Source of the DNA: Nitrobacter winogradskyi Nb-255
GTDB lineage: Bacteria > Pseudomonadota > Alphaproteobacteria > Rhizobiales > Xanthobacteraceae
Direction of reading: 5' to 3'
DNA length: 64,000 nucleotides
Assembly: GCF_000012725.1 (NCBI RefSeq)
Contig: NC_007406.1
Location: forward strand, 1,640,001-1,704,000
How positions within the stretch are numbered: the stretch's first letter is position 1; the number at the start of each line of letters is the position of its first letter. A program made the translations under genes and the position numbers. The notes under the pieces were generated by a model. That model saw only the letters and a program-made list of their open reading frames with translations. It was not told the DNA's origin and made no database searches. Of this stretch, positions 17,864 through 27,672 are shown piece after piece.

Positions 17864-20800
17864 TATTTCATGCCTTCGATCGCGCCTGGCGGCGGCCCCG
17901 AACCGCCGGTCGGAACGGCTTGCTCGATGCGCTTGTTCAGCCGGTCGAGCGCCAGATAGATCACGGGCGTGGTGTAAAGCGTGAGCAGCTGACTGAGCAG
18001 CAAACCGCCAATGATCGAAATACCGAGAGGAAACCGCAACTCCGAGCCGGTGCCGCTTTCAACCGCCAGCGGCAGCGCGCCGAACAGCGCCGCCAGCGTC
18101 GTCATCATGATGGGTCGGAAGCGGAGCAAACACGCCTGCACGATCGCATCCGTCGAAGACATGCCCTGACGGCGTTCAGCCTCCAGCGCGAAATCGATCA
18201 TCATGATCGCGTTCTTCTTCACGATGCCCATCAGAAGAATGATGCCGATCAGGCCGATCACCGACAGATCCTGTCCGAACAGCATCAAGGCGAGAATGGC
18301 GCCGATACCCGCCGAAGGCAGTGTCGAGAGGATCGTAATCGGATGAATATAGCTTTCGTACAGGACGCCCAGCACGATGTAGATCGTGACCAGCGCGGCC
18401 AGGATCAGCCAGGGCTGACCGGCAAGCGATTTCGAGAACTCGGCCGCGTCACCCGAAAACATGCCGGCGATATTGGAGGGCATGCCGATGCGGGTCTCAA
18501 TGGTCTTGACCCGTTTCACGGCGTCGCCCAGCGCCTCTCCCGGAGCGAGGTTGAAGCTGAGCGAGGATGCCGGGAACTGCGCCTGATGAGAGATCGCCAG
18601 CGGCGCGGTTGTTCGGGTCAGCGTCGCGACGGCGGATAGCGGCACCTGGGCCCCGGCCACCCCCGGCAGAAAGAGCTTGGAGAGGATCGAGGGGTCGCGC
18701 TGATACTGCGGCAGAGCCTCCAGCACGACGCGATACTGATTGGACTGTCCATAAACCGTCGATATCTGCCGCTGGGCAAAGGCATCGTTCAACGTGTCGT
18801 TGACCGCCTGAAGGCTGACGCCCAACTGGCCCGCGCGAGCGCGGTCGATGTTCAGCGCGGCGCGAAGACCTGCGTCCTGCGCTTCCGACGATACGTCCCG
18901 GAAAAGCGGATCGCGGCGCAGTTCCTCGACCAGCTTGCGGGTCCACTCCGAAACCTGGGCCGCGTCCGTCCCCGTCAGGGTGTATTGATACAGTGAACGG
19001 CTGGTTCGCGTGCTGATCTGAATGTCCTGCACCGGCTGAAAATAAACCGTCATGCCGGGAATCGAAGCCACGCGCGCCTTGAGGCGCGCGATGACGGCAG
19101 CGACGTCGTCACGGCGGTCGTTGCGCGGACTCAGCGTCATCACCAGACGGCCGGCATTCGTGGTCGGATTCACCGAAGCGGCGCCAATGACGGATACGAC
19201 GCCTGTGACGTCAGGGTCCGCCTTGATGACGGCCGCTACCTCGGCCTGACGCCTTTGCATTTCGGCGAAGGAGACGTCGGGCCCCGCCTCGGTGACGGCG
19301 ATAACCGACGCCGTGTCCTGCAAGGGCAGGAAGCCCTTTGGCGCGACGACATAGAGCAGCATCGTCGCGACGATCGTCGCAAGGACAACGCCCAGTGTCG
19401 CCTGCTGATGCCGGAGGACCCATAACAGCGTCAAATGATAGAACGCGACCAGCCGGTCGATACTGCGGTTGACCGCCGCCACTCCGGGGATCGAAACGCC
19501 TCCTTCCGAGCGCTTGAGCAGACGCGAGCACATCATAGGCGTCAGCGTGAGCGACACCACGGCGGAGGTGACGACCGCGATCGTCAGTGTCAGGGCGAAC
19601 TCGCGGAACATTCTTCCGACCAGCCCGGACATGAACAACAGCGGGATGAACACCGCGATCAGCGAAACCGTCAGCGAGATCACGGTGAAGGCGATCTCGC
19701 GCGCGCCCCGGAGCGCGGCTTCCATGACGCTCTCGCCGTTCTCGATGTGCCGGACGATGTTTTCGATCATGACGATGGCGTCATCGACCACGAATCCGGT
19801 GCCGATCGTCAGCGCCATCAGCGACAGGTTGTCGAGGCTGAAGCCTGCGAAATACATGATGCCGAAACTGGTGATCAGCGATAGCGGCAGCGCCACCCCC
19901 GCGATCAATGTCGCCCGCAGCGAGCGCAGGAAAAGCAGCACGACAAGCGTCACGAGGACGATGCTGAGAATGAGGGTGAACTGCACGTCGTGGACGGATG
20001 CGCGGATCGTCACGGTCCGGTCGCTGACGACGGTCAGGTCGACACCGGCCGGAATCGCGCTTTGGAGTTTCGGAATCTCCTCCCGGATCTGCCGGACAAC
20101 CTCAATCACATTGGCGCCGGGCTGGCGCTGGATATCGATGATGACCGCCGGCGTTCCGTTGTACCAGCCGCCAGTGCGGTTGTTCTCCAGTCCGTCGACG
20201 ATCCGGGCGACATCGCCGATCGTGACCGGAGAACCGTTACGGTAAGCGATAATGATGGGTCGGTATGCGTCGGCCGTCGTGACCTGGTCGTTCGCCGCGA
20301 TCGTATAGGCTTGCTGCGCGCCGTCCAGGGATCCCTTGGGGCCGGAAACGTTGGCGCTGGCGATCGCGGTCCGCAAATCCTCCATTGAAATGCCATAGGC
20401 GGCCAGCCGCGTGAGATCGGCCTGGACGCGCACCGCCGGCTTCAAGCCTCCGAGCACGGAAACGCGGCCGACGCCCGAAATCTGACTGAGGCGCTGGGTG
20501 AGAATGGTATCCGCGATATCGCTCATGGCGCGCATCGAGACCGTGTCCGAGGTCAAAGCGAGCGTCATCACCGGCGCGTCGGCAGGATTCACCTTGGCGT
20601 AGGTTGGCGGGTACGGCAGATTTCTCGGCAGGATTCCCGCGGCCGCATTGATGGCCGCCTGCACGTCCTGCGTGGCGCCGTCAATATCCCGATCCAGGTT
20701 GAACTGCAGGGAGATCTGGCTGAGCCCGTACGAACTTGTCGACGTCATCGACGACAGCGACGGGATCTGTCCGAGCTGACGTTCCAGCGGCGCCGTCAGC

Positions 20801-20985
20801 AATGACGCGACGACATCGGGACTTGCGCCCGGCAGCTGAGTCCTCACCTGCACTGTCGGGAAATCAACCTGCGGCAGCGCGGAGACCGGCAGCGCCCAAT
20901 AGCCGAGCGCGCCCCCGATCATCAGCGCGATCCCGAGCAAGGAGGTCGCGATCGGACGACGGATAAACGGTTCCGAAACACCCAT
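17863..20985 (-). CDS. RND efflux permease, MdtB/MuxB-like
   Basis: A 1040-residue RND permease closely related in layout to the next gene. N-terminal helix 'FIRRPIATSLLGIALMIGGAL', relay helix 'GFVVDDAIVMIENIVRHIE', central 'FIPLLFMSGLVGRMFREFA', and C-terminal 'LYTTPVIYLALDRLNKR'. The last 20 residues are Gly/Pro-rich. It probably pairs with the adjacent permease in one pump, exporting drugs or small organic compounds with proton antiport. It sits 62 bases after the adaptor gene in the same operon. Confidence 0.93.
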   Translation of the reverse strand: MGVSEPFIRRPIATSLLGIALMIGGALGYWALPVSALPQVDFPTVQVRTQLPGASPDVVASLLTAPLERQLGQIPSLSSMTSTSSYGLSQISLQFNLDRDIDGATQDVQAAINAAAGILPRNLPYPPTYAKVNPADAPVMTLALTSDTVSMRAMSDIADTILTQRLSQISGVGRVSVLGGLKPAVRVQADLTRLAAYGISMEDLRTAIASANVSGPKGSLDGAQQAYTIAANDQVTTADAYRPIIIAYRNGSPVTIGDVARIVDGLENNRTGGWYNGTPAVIIDIQRQPGANVIEVVRQIREEIPKLQSAIPAGVDLTVVSDRTVTIRASVHDVQFTLILSIVLVTLVVLLFLRSLRATLIAGVALPLSLITSFGIMYFAGFSLDNLSLMALTIGTGFVVDDAIVMIENIVRHIENGESVMEAALRGAREIAFTVISLTVSLIAVFIPLLFMSGLVGRMFREFALTLTIAVVTSAVVSLTLTPMMCSRLLKRSEGGVSIPGVAAVNRSIDRLVAFYHLTLLWVLRHQQATLGVVLATIVATMLLYVVAPKGFLPLQDTASVIAVTEAGPDVSFAEMQRRQAEVAAVIKADPDVTGVVSVIGAASVNPTTNAGRLVMTLSPRNDRRDDVAAVIARLKARVASIPGMTVYFQPVQDIQISTRTSRSLYQYTLTGTDAAQVSEWTRKLVEELRRDPLFRDVSSEAQDAGLRAALNIDRARAGQLGVSLQAVNDTLNDAFAQRQISTVYGQSNQYRVVLEALPQYQRDPSILSKLFLPGVAGAQVPLSAVATLTRTTAPLAISHQAQFPASSLSFNLAPGEALGDAVKRVKTIETRIGMPSNIAGMFSGDAAEFSKSLAGQPWLILAALVTIYIVLGVLYESYIHPITILSTLPSAGIGAILALMLFGQDLSVIGLIGIILLMGIVKKNAIMMIDFALEAERRQGMSSTDAIVQACLLRFRPIMMTTLAALFGALPLAVESGTGSELRFPLGISIIGGLLLSQLLTLYTTPVIYLALDRLNKRIEQAVPTGGSGPPPGAIEGMK

Positions 20986-21047
20986 GTCTGATCAACTCGT
21001 CTGGCGGCGATGCCGTGGATTAGATATTCAGCGCCGCACCTCTGGAG

Positions 21048-22421
21048 TTATGGCCGAGGCTTCGGTCCCGCGCCGGACTGCCCGCTTTCCTGTGGCTCGC
21101 TGCCCGATTGATTCTGTCCTCTCTCGCTCCGCCTGCCGCGACGATCGCTGCCATCACCGCCCCGGCGAGCGCCGCGCCTGTCCTGCCGCGCCGGCGGCGC
21201 AAGATCGGCCGTCGGCACCTGATCGCTCTGGCCGACAGTCACCTTTGCGCCATCGGAGAGATTGGCGAATCCGGTTGTGACCACGCGATCGGTGGGAGCA
21301 ATTCCCTTGGCGATCACGGCGTCCTTTTCGTCCTGCTGCCGCACCGTCACCGGCCTGGCTTTCACGATGTCGTCGTCGCCGATCACGTAGCTGAAGGTTC
21401 CGAGCGGGCCTCGCTGCACCGCCGACGTCGGGATCACCGTCGCTTGCGACAGCGTTTCAACCTTGATGCGTACGTTGACGAACTGGCCTGGCCAGAGTTG
21501 AAAATGCTCATTCGAAAATGCGGCCCTCAGCCTCAATGTGCCGGTCGTCGGATCGACCTGATTATCGATGCCGATCAGCTTGCCCGTGTCGACGACTGTC
21601 GTGCCGTCGTTTCCGAATACATCGACTTCGATTTCACCCTTGGCGGCGGCTGCATTCACGCGCGTGATCTGCTGTTGCGGAAGGCTGAACTGGACGGAGA
21701 TGGGTTGAAGCTGCGTAATGATGACCAGTCCGGTCGCATCCGCGGCGTTGATGATGTTGCCGCGGTCGACCTGGCGCAGGCCCACGCGACCGGAAATCGG
21801 CGCGACGATCCTGGTGAAGCCGAGCATCGCCTGCGCGTTGTCGATGGCGGCCTGATCGGCCTTGACCAGCGCCTCCTGCTGCGCGACGACCGCCCTCTGG
21901 GTATCCGCCTGCTGCTTCGAACCGGCGTTGGAGGCGGCTAGTTGCTCGTAGCGTTTCAGATCGAGGCGCATATTGGCGAGTTGCGCTTCGTCCTGCGCCT
22001 TCTTCGCGACCGCCTGATCGTACTGGGCCTGATAGATCACGGGCTCGATTTCGCCCAGCACGTCGCCTTTCTTGACGTCCTGGCCTTCGGTGAAATTGAC
22101 GGCGATCAGCTTGCCGTTGACCTGGGAGCGTACTGTCACGGTGCTTAGCGCGCGGACGGCTCCGACGCCGTCCAGGTAGACCGGCACGTCCTGGATGCGC
22201 GGCGTCGCCGCCAGTACCGGAACCGCGCGATCGGGACGTTCCCAGCTTCCATCGCGCTTCTTCTGAGCAAACGAGGTCCAGCCGAGATAGGCTAGCCCTC
22301 CGACGATCAGGAGCGTGATGGCGATCCGCAGGGGACGCCGACGGTCGCTCGCCGCTCTCGCGCCGGACAGCCCGTCGCCGGCTGCTTTCACTGTATCGTC
22401 CAGGCCTGGTCTAAAGAGCAT
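21048..22421 (-). CDS. RND efflux periplasmic adaptor (MdtA/MuxA-like)
   Basis: A 457-residue membrane fusion protein linking the RND permeases to the outer-membrane channel. One N-terminal anchor helix ('IAITLLIVGGLAYLGWTSF', about 33-51) is followed by the biotinyl-lipoyl-like half ('ALSTVTVRSQVNGKLIAVNF'), a coiled-coil hairpin (about 145-200, 'AQYDQAVAKKAQDEAQLANM'), and the second lipoyl half ('GFTRIVAPISGRVGLRQVD'). The C-terminal 60 residues are Arg/Gly/Ser-rich and unusual in length. The first 11 bases overlap the end of the upstream NodT-type gene. Confidence 0.93.
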   Translation of the reverse strand: MLFRPGLDDTVKAAGDGLSGARAASDRRRPLRIAITLLIVGGLAYLGWTSFAQKKRDGSWERPDRAVPVLAATPRIQDVPVYLDGVGAVRALSTVTVRSQVNGKLIAVNFTEGQDVKKGDVLGEIEPVIYQAQYDQAVAKKAQDEAQLANMRLDLKRYEQLAASNAGSKQQADTQRAVVAQQEALVKADQAAIDNAQAMLGFTRIVAPISGRVGLRQVDRGNIINAADATGLVIITQLQPISVQFSLPQQQITRVNAAAAKGEIEVDVFGNDGTTVVDTGKLIGIDNQVDPTTGTLRLRAAFSNEHFQLWPGQFVNVRIKVETLSQATVIPTSAVQRGPLGTFSYVIGDDDIVKARPVTVRQQDEKDAVIAKGIAPTDRVVTTGFANLSDGAKVTVGQSDQVPTADLAPPARQDRRGARRGGDGSDRRGRRSERGQNQSGSEPQESGQSGAGPKPRP

Positions 22422-23895
22422 TGCCCGCCCTCTCGATCCGCGGCTCCCAGCCGCCGCCCAGGGCCTGATAAAGACTCACGATCGCCTGTAACCGTGCAAG
22501 CTGCGCTTGCGACAGGACATCTTCCGCCTGAAAAAGCGTCAATTGCGTGTTCAGCACGATGATGATGTCGGCGGTACCGGCCTGTAGCTGTTGTTCGGAG
22601 AGCTGGAACGCTTTGCGCGAAGCGGCCACGACCTCACGCTGGAGGCGCAGCCGCTCGGTGGTTTGACGCACGGCAGTCAGCGCGTTGCCGACATCGGCGA
22701 ACGCCGAGATCACCGTCTTGCGGTAAGTCTGAAGCAGTTCGTCCTGCCTCGCCTTCGTGAGTTCGAAATTGCTGAGGATCCTGCGGCCATCGAAGATCGG
22801 CTGCGTCAGTGCGCCGGCGAGGTTGAAGAATGCGGCATTGGGGGCGAACAGCGCGACCAGCGCCGGGCTCTGGTAGCCGCCCTGCGCGGTCAACTGAATG
22901 CTTGGAAAGAACTGTGCCCGCGCGCTACCGACATTCGCGGTCGCCGAGGCGAGCTGCAGCTCCTGACGGCGGATGTCCGGGCGCTGGGTCAGCAATTCGG
23001 ACGGCAGCCCGGGCGTCACCCTTGGCGCGGTGATGCGGTTGAGCGAACCGCCCTTCACGGTCACGCTTTCCGGCGGGCGAGCCACCAGCGTCGCGAGCGC
23101 GTTGATGTTCTGTACCAGCGTCTGCCTGAGTTGCGGAACGGTCGCGCGCAGATTTGCCAGCACGCTCTCCTGCTGCGCAACGTCGAGGTCGGATCCGGTG
23201 CCGGCGCTCAGCCGCTGTTTGAGCGCGTCCAGAATACGCCGGGCGCTGGCGATGTTGCGTTCGGCGGTGCGAATGCGGTCCTGCGCCGTGAGGACCTGGA
23301 AATAGGCATTCGCGACGCTGACCAGCGTCGTCAGCGCGACCACGTCGCGGTCAAAGCGGCTGGCGTTGGCCGTCTCCAGCGCGGCCAGCGTGGCATCGCG
23401 GTTCTTGCCCCAGAAATCGAGCTCATAGCTGGCGCCGCTCAACGTGCCCGAGTAGTTCACGACTTCCCGGCCACGATTGGTCAGGCCGCTTTGGCTCGAA
23501 CCCGACGTGCGGAAATAGGATTCCTGCCCGCCGATGCTGACGCTCGGCAATAGCGCCGCGCCGATGATCCGGGCCTGCCGGTCGGCCTGAATGATCCTCG
23601 CGGCCGCCGCTGCGATATCGAGATTGACGGTCTGGGCCTCTTCCATCAGGGAGGTGAGTTCGGACGAGCGAAAGCCGCGCCACCAGTCGAGCGCCGGCAG
23701 GGCGTCAGCCGCGGTCGTGCTCGCGGCCTTGTACGCCATCGGAATATCCAGCGCCGGATCCGGAATATCCCGTGTCAGAATGCAGCCGGCCGACGCCGCG
23801 ACCGCCGCCCATAGCGGCAGGAGCATCGCGGAACGCCGGATCCATGTCGCGCGTCTCAGAGGATGGCCCAAAGCCCTGGCGGCGGGAGCGCTCAC
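22411..23895 (-). CDS. Outer-membrane efflux lipoprotein, NodT family
   Basis: A 494-residue TolC-like outer-membrane factor. The N-terminus shows a lipoprotein signal ending 'LWAAVAASAGC', with the lipidated Cys, followed by 'PALDWWRGFRSSELTSLMEEA', typical of NodT proteins. Two OEP repeats follow, with long helices around 'ANAYFQVLTAQDRIRTAERN' and 'VISAFADVGNALTAVRQ'. The frame is open to 23,964, but the GTG at 23,895 is preceded by AGGGGG at good spacing and gives the shortest signal peptide compatible with the lipobox, so I prefer it. It is the first gene of the efflux operon. Confidence 0.9.
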   Translation of the reverse strand: MSAPAARALGHPLRRATWIRRSAMLLPLWAAVAASAGCILTRDIPDPALDIPMAYKAASTTAADALPALDWWRGFRSSELTSLMEEAQTVNLDIAAAAARIIQADRQARIIGAALLPSVSIGGQESYFRTSGSSQSGLTNRGREVVNYSGTLSGASYELDFWGKNRDATLAALETANASRFDRDVVALTTLVSVANAYFQVLTAQDRIRTAERNIASARRILDALKQRLSAGTGSDLDVAQQESVLANLRATVPQLRQTLVQNINALATLVARPPESVTVKGGSLNRITAPRVTPGLPSELLTQRPDIRRQELQLASATANVGSARAQFFPSIQLTAQGGYQSPALVALFAPNAAFFNLAGALTQPIFDGRRILSNFELTKARQDELLQTYRKTVISAFADVGNALTAVRQTTERLRLQREVVAASRKAFQLSEQQLQAGTADIIIVLNTQLTLFQAEDVLSQAQLARLQAIVSLYQALGGGWEPRIERAGNAL

Positions 23896-24341
23896 ACCGG
23901 CCCCCTGAGGGACGACAGAGACGACGAAAGGTATTGACGTGAGCCTGAGGCACCGCAGTACCAACCTTTTCTGAAATAGAGCGACGCGGCCACCGGGAGT
24001 AATGCTTTCTCTTAAGAAACCGCCCTATTCTAGCTGTCCGAGCAGGCGACGGACAGTCCTGCGGAGGCAAGAACGTTAGACGCGCTCCACTGGAGCCGGA
24101 GTTCTGATTCTATCAGAAAAGACCTGATTTTATTGCGTTTCCTGAAACATGGACCGAGGCGTGTCCGCCAATCTTACCAAGATTTCATGCGGCGCTACGA
24201 GGGTTCGCCGCCGGTTCGTGGAAAGTCGCCGGCCCGCGGCTTCGCTTTATGAATGCGATTCTGCGCACCCTTGTACCTGCCTCTCCCCTCAACTAGGGTT
24301 ACCTGCAATCCTCCAACAGCCCGATGAGAATTTTGCATCTC
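23896..24341. other. Divergent intergenic region between efflux operon and cysK
   Basis: About 445 bases that must contain promoters for the leftward efflux operon and rightward cysK. A/T-rich patches occur around 24,100-24,140. I see no regulator gene, RNA gene or riboswitch-like structure, and no convincing ORF. Confidence 0.5.
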
Positions 24342-25382
24342 ATGAGAATCGATAACGACGTCGTAGAAGCGATCGGCAATACACCTCTTATCAAGTTGAA
24401 GCGCGCCTCCGAAGCAACAGGATGCACCATTCTCGGCAAGGCCGAGTTCATGAATCCGGGTCAGTCCGTCAAGGATCGCGCCGGTAAGCAGATGATCCTG
24501 GAAGCCGAAAAGCGCGGCGACCTCAAGCCCGGCGGCCTCGTCGTTGAAGGCACGGCCGGCAATACCGGCATCGGTCTTGCCATCGTCGCCAGCGCTAGAG
24601 GCTATCGCACGATGATCGTCATTCCGGAAACACAAAGCCGTGAAAAGAAAGACATGCTTCGGCTATGCGGCGCCGAGCTGGTCGAGGTTCCGGCGCTCCC
24701 CTACAGCAACCCGAACAATTATCAGCACATCGCAAGGCGTCTCGCTGACGAATTGCGCGAATCCGAACCCAACGGTGTGCTGTTCGCCGACCAATGGAAT
24801 AACCTCGACAATCCGAAGGCCCATTACGTTTCCACGGGTCCGGAAATCTGGGAGCAGACGGATGGAAAGGTCGATGGCTTCATCTGTTCGATCGGCACCG
24901 GCGGCACGCTCGCCGGAGTGAGCGCTTTCCTGCGGGAGAAAAATAAAGATATCGTCATCGGCGTCGCGGACCCGCGCGGCGCGGCCATGTATGAACTGTT
25001 CAAGAACGGCGTGGCCAAGCCGACCGCGGGAGGCTCGATCACCGAGGGGATCGGGCTCGGACGCGTGACGCCCGTGATTGCCGACGCCAGGGTTGACGAA
25101 GCCTATCTCGTCCCGGACGAGGAGGCTGTGCCCGTGATCTACGATCTGCTCGAACACGAGGGGCTTTGCCTTGGCGGCTCGACCGGCGTCAACGTCGCCG
25201 GCGCGATTCGTCTCGCGCGCCAGCTGGGGCCCGGCCATACCGTCGTGACGATCCTGTGCGACTCGGGCAACCGCTATCAGTCGAAACTTTTCAACCCGGA
25301 CTTCATGCGCTCCAAGAACCTTCCCGTGCCGCAATGGCTCGAGAGGCGGAGCACGGTGAAGGTTCCGCTCGCAGAAGTTTAA
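24342..25382 (+). CDS. cysK: Cysteine synthase A
   Basis: A 346-residue PLP enzyme that makes cysteine from O-acetylserine and sulfide. The PLP lysine lies in 'FMNPGQSVKDRAGKQ' near residue 41. The substrate loop is 'EGTAGNTGIGLAI', and the phosphate-cradle loop is 'SIGTGGTLAGV' in the middle of the chain. The conserved beginning 'MRIDNDVVEAIGNTPLIKL' fixes the start at ATG 24,342 rather than the ATG 18 bases upstream. The gene ends 13 bases before the convergent aapP stop. The chain is somewhat longer at its C-terminus than E. coli CysK. Confidence 0.95.
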   Translation: MRIDNDVVEAIGNTPLIKLKRASEATGCTILGKAEFMNPGQSVKDRAGKQMILEAEKRGDLKPGGLVVEGTAGNTGIGLAIVASARGYRTMIVIPETQSREKKDMLRLCGAELVEVPALPYSNPNNYQHIARRLADELRESEPNGVLFADQWNNLDNPKAHYVSTGPEIWEQTDGKVDGFICSIGTGGTLAGVSAFLREKNKDIVIGVADPRGAAMYELFKNGVAKPTAGGSITEGIGLGRVTPVIADARVDEAYLVPDEEAVPVIYDLLEHEGLCLGGSTGVNVAGAIRLARQLGPGHTVVTILCDSGNRYQSKLFNPDFMRSKNLPVPQWLERRSTVKVPLAEV

Positions 25383-25395
25383 GGCCGTTCCGGTC

Positions 25396-26139
25396 TCACC
25401 GCAGAATCTGGCTGAGGAAGAGCTGGCTGCGCGGGTGTCGCGGATTGGCGAAGAAGCTGGCCGGGGTATCGGACTCGATGATCTGTCCCTCATCCATGAA
25501 CACGACGCGGTTGGCGACCTCCCTGGCGAATCCCATTTCGTGCGTGACCACAAGCATGGTCATGCCTTCTTCTGCCAGATCCACCATCGTGTCGAGAACC
25601 TCCTTGACCATCTCGGGATCGAGCGCCGACGTCGGCTCGTCGAACAGCATGACCTTTGGATTCATCGTGAGCGCGCGCGCGATCGCCACGCGCTGCTGCT
25701 GGCCTCCGGACATCTGACCGGGATATTTGTTGGCCTGATCAGGAATCTTGACGCGCTCCAGAAACTTCATCGCCGCCGCCTCAGCGTCCTTCTTCGGCGT
25801 ATTGCGGACCCAGATGGGAGCGAGCGTGCAGTTTTCGAGCACCGTGAGGTGCGGAAACAGATTGAAGTTCTGAAAGACCATCCCGACCTCGCGCCGCACG
25901 TCGTCGACGCGCCGCAAATTGGGGCCGAGTTCAATTCCATCGACGACGATGCGGCCTTCCTGAAACTCCTCGAGCGCGTTGATGCAGCGGATCAGCGTCG
26001 ACTTTCCCGAGCCCGACGGACCGCAAATGACGATGCGTTCGCCGCGGGCGACGTCGAGATCGATGTCCCGCAGCACGTGAAAACTGCCGAACCACTTGTT
26101 GAGAGCGATGATGGAAACGATGGCGTTGTTATCTGTCAT
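25396..26139 (-). CDS. aapP: General L-amino acid ABC transporter ATP-binding protein AapP
   Basis: A 247-residue ABC ATPase. Walker A '[18 protein letters not shown]', signature '[15 protein letters not shown]', Walker B '[17 protein letters not shown]', and the switch His in '[16 protein letters not shown]'. It belongs to the polar amino-acid (GlnQ/AapP) class and powers uptake through AapQM. It is the last gene of aapJQMP, 12 bases after aapM. Confidence 0.96.
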   Translation of the reverse strand: MTDNNAIVSIIALNKWFGSFHVLRDIDLDVARGERIVICGPSGSGKSTLIRCINALEEFQEGRIVVDGIELGPNLRRVDDVRREVGMVFQNFNLFPHLTVLENCTLAPIWVRNTPKKDAEAAAMKFLERVKIPDQANKYPGQMSGGQQQRVAIARALTMNPKVMLFDEPTSALDPEMVKEVLDTMVDLAEEGMTMLVVTHEMGFAREVANRVVFMDEGQIIESDTPASFFANPRHPRSQLFLSQILR

Positions 26140-26151
26140 TGGTTTCCGAGT

Positions 26152-27672
26152 TCAGGTTCGCCGATGCGCGTTCAGTCGATGCTCCACGAATAAAGAGTAT
26201 CGCGAGATGCTGAAGCAGAATGCGAAGTAGATGAGTCCGGTGAATGCGAATCCGGTGAACAGCGTGGTGGGCGTCGCCCATGTGGGATCCGCGAACGACG
26301 CCCGCAAGATTCCGAGCAGATCGAACAACGCGACGATGGAGACCAGCGAGGTGTCCTTGAACAGCGCGATAAAGCTGTTGACCAGTCCGGGGATGACATG
26401 CCGCACCGCCTGCGGCATCACGATCAGCCCGGTGGTCTTCCAGTAGGACAGTCCAAGCGCATGAGCGGCTTCCGCCTGTCCGCCCGGAACCGCCGCGAGA
26501 CCGCCGCGAATGACCTCGGCATTATACGCCCCCGCGAACAGCGCAATACCGATCAGGACCCGGACCAGCCCATCGACGGTAAAGTTTCCGGGAAGGAAGA
26601 GCGGCAGCATATAGGTCGCGAAAAACAGCACGGTGATCAGGGGAACGCCGCGCCAGAATTCGATGAAGGCGATCGAGAAAACCCGAATCAGCGGGAGAGT
26701 GGAGCGCCGTCCCAGCGCCAGCGCGATTCCGATCGGTATCGACGACACGATGCCGGTCACCGACACCACCAGCGTGACCAGCAGGCCGCCCCAGAGACGA
26801 GTGTCGACAACCGGAAGTCCGCCGCGATCGAGAGGCATGACCGCGATAATCAGGCCCATGCCGGCGAACGCGGTCAGGCTCGTGAGCAAGGCACCCCAGC
26901 CTGCACGAAATCCGCCGCTGAAGAAAAAGAGCAGCAGCGAAATGAACGCTGCCGTCAGGCCAAAATCGTACCAGACCGGCTGACCGGAGCCCTGAAGCCG
27001 ATCCCGGAGCGACATCAACGGCGACGCCAGCACGTTCACCACGTCCCCGATCGATGCAATGGCGCCTCCCACCGGCCGCAGGATCGTACCGAACTCGCCC
27101 GCCTCCCCTGACGCCGCGAGTTGCCGTCCGGCGTCGCCGACGCTGTCCGCAAGGCTGGACAGAAGCCCTGCGCTCCAGCTCACACCGAATCCGGTAATGC
27201 CACCGCCATGCAGCAGAAAAAATGCCGTGACGGGAAAAGCGACGAAGAACAGGCCGGCATTGAGACGCTTGGCGGGCAATCGGGGAATGAGAAGCGGCAA
27301 CAGCAAGACGGCCGCCAGCAGGAACGTCAGATTGACCCGCCACCGTTCGGGCTCCGGATAAAAGCCGTAAATGAACTGCGTGATCTTCGCCTGGACGAAC
27401 GGCCAGCACGCTCCGATCGATTGCCCCGCATCGGCGGCCAGACACGAGGTTCGGTCCTGACCTTCCCACGCCGCATCGATGAAGAGAAAGCGAACGGCGG
27501 GAACAACGAAGAGCCATAGCAGCGCGACGCCGACGAAAGTCAGCAGCGCGTTGCCCGGCGAGTTGAACAGGCGAATCTGCACGAAGCGGAGCAGGTTTGT
27601 CGTCGTGACGGGGGCTCGTCGTTCCGGAACGAGATCGTCGCGCACGAACGATGGTGCGGGTCGAGCGGTCAT
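26152..27672 (-). CDS. aapM: General L-amino acid ABC transporter permease AapM
   Basis: A 506-residue inner-membrane permease. An extended N-terminal part (helices near 36-56, 122-140, 150-165) precedes the BPD_transp_1 core from about 285, with the ATPase-contact EAA loop 'EAAHALGLSYWKTTGLIVMP' and 'RHVIPGLVNSFIALFKDTSL'. This long architecture is characteristic of AapM as opposed to short GlnP-type permeases. The start overlaps the aapQ stop as ATGA. It works as a pair with AapQ. Confidence 0.95.
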   Translation of the reverse strand: MTARPAPSFVRDDLVPERRAPVTTTNLLRFVQIRLFNSPGNALLTFVGVALLWLFVVPAVRFLFIDAAWEGQDRTSCLAADAGQSIGACWPFVQAKITQFIYGFYPEPERWRVNLTFLLAAVLLLPLLIPRLPAKRLNAGLFFVAFPVTAFFLLHGGGITGFGVSWSAGLLSSLADSVGDAGRQLAASGEAGEFGTILRPVGGAIASIGDVVNVLASPLMSLRDRLQGSGQPVWYDFGLTAAFISLLLFFFSGGFRAGWGALLTSLTAFAGMGLIIAVMPLDRGGLPVVDTRLWGGLLVTLVVSVTGIVSSIPIGIALALGRRSTLPLIRVFSIAFIEFWRGVPLITVLFFATYMLPLFLPGNFTVDGLVRVLIGIALFAGAYNAEVIRGGLAAVPGGQAEAAHALGLSYWKTTGLIVMPQAVRHVIPGLVNSFIALFKDTSLVSIVALFDLLGILRASFADPTWATPTTLFTGFAFTGLIYFAFCFSISRYSLFVEHRLNAHRRT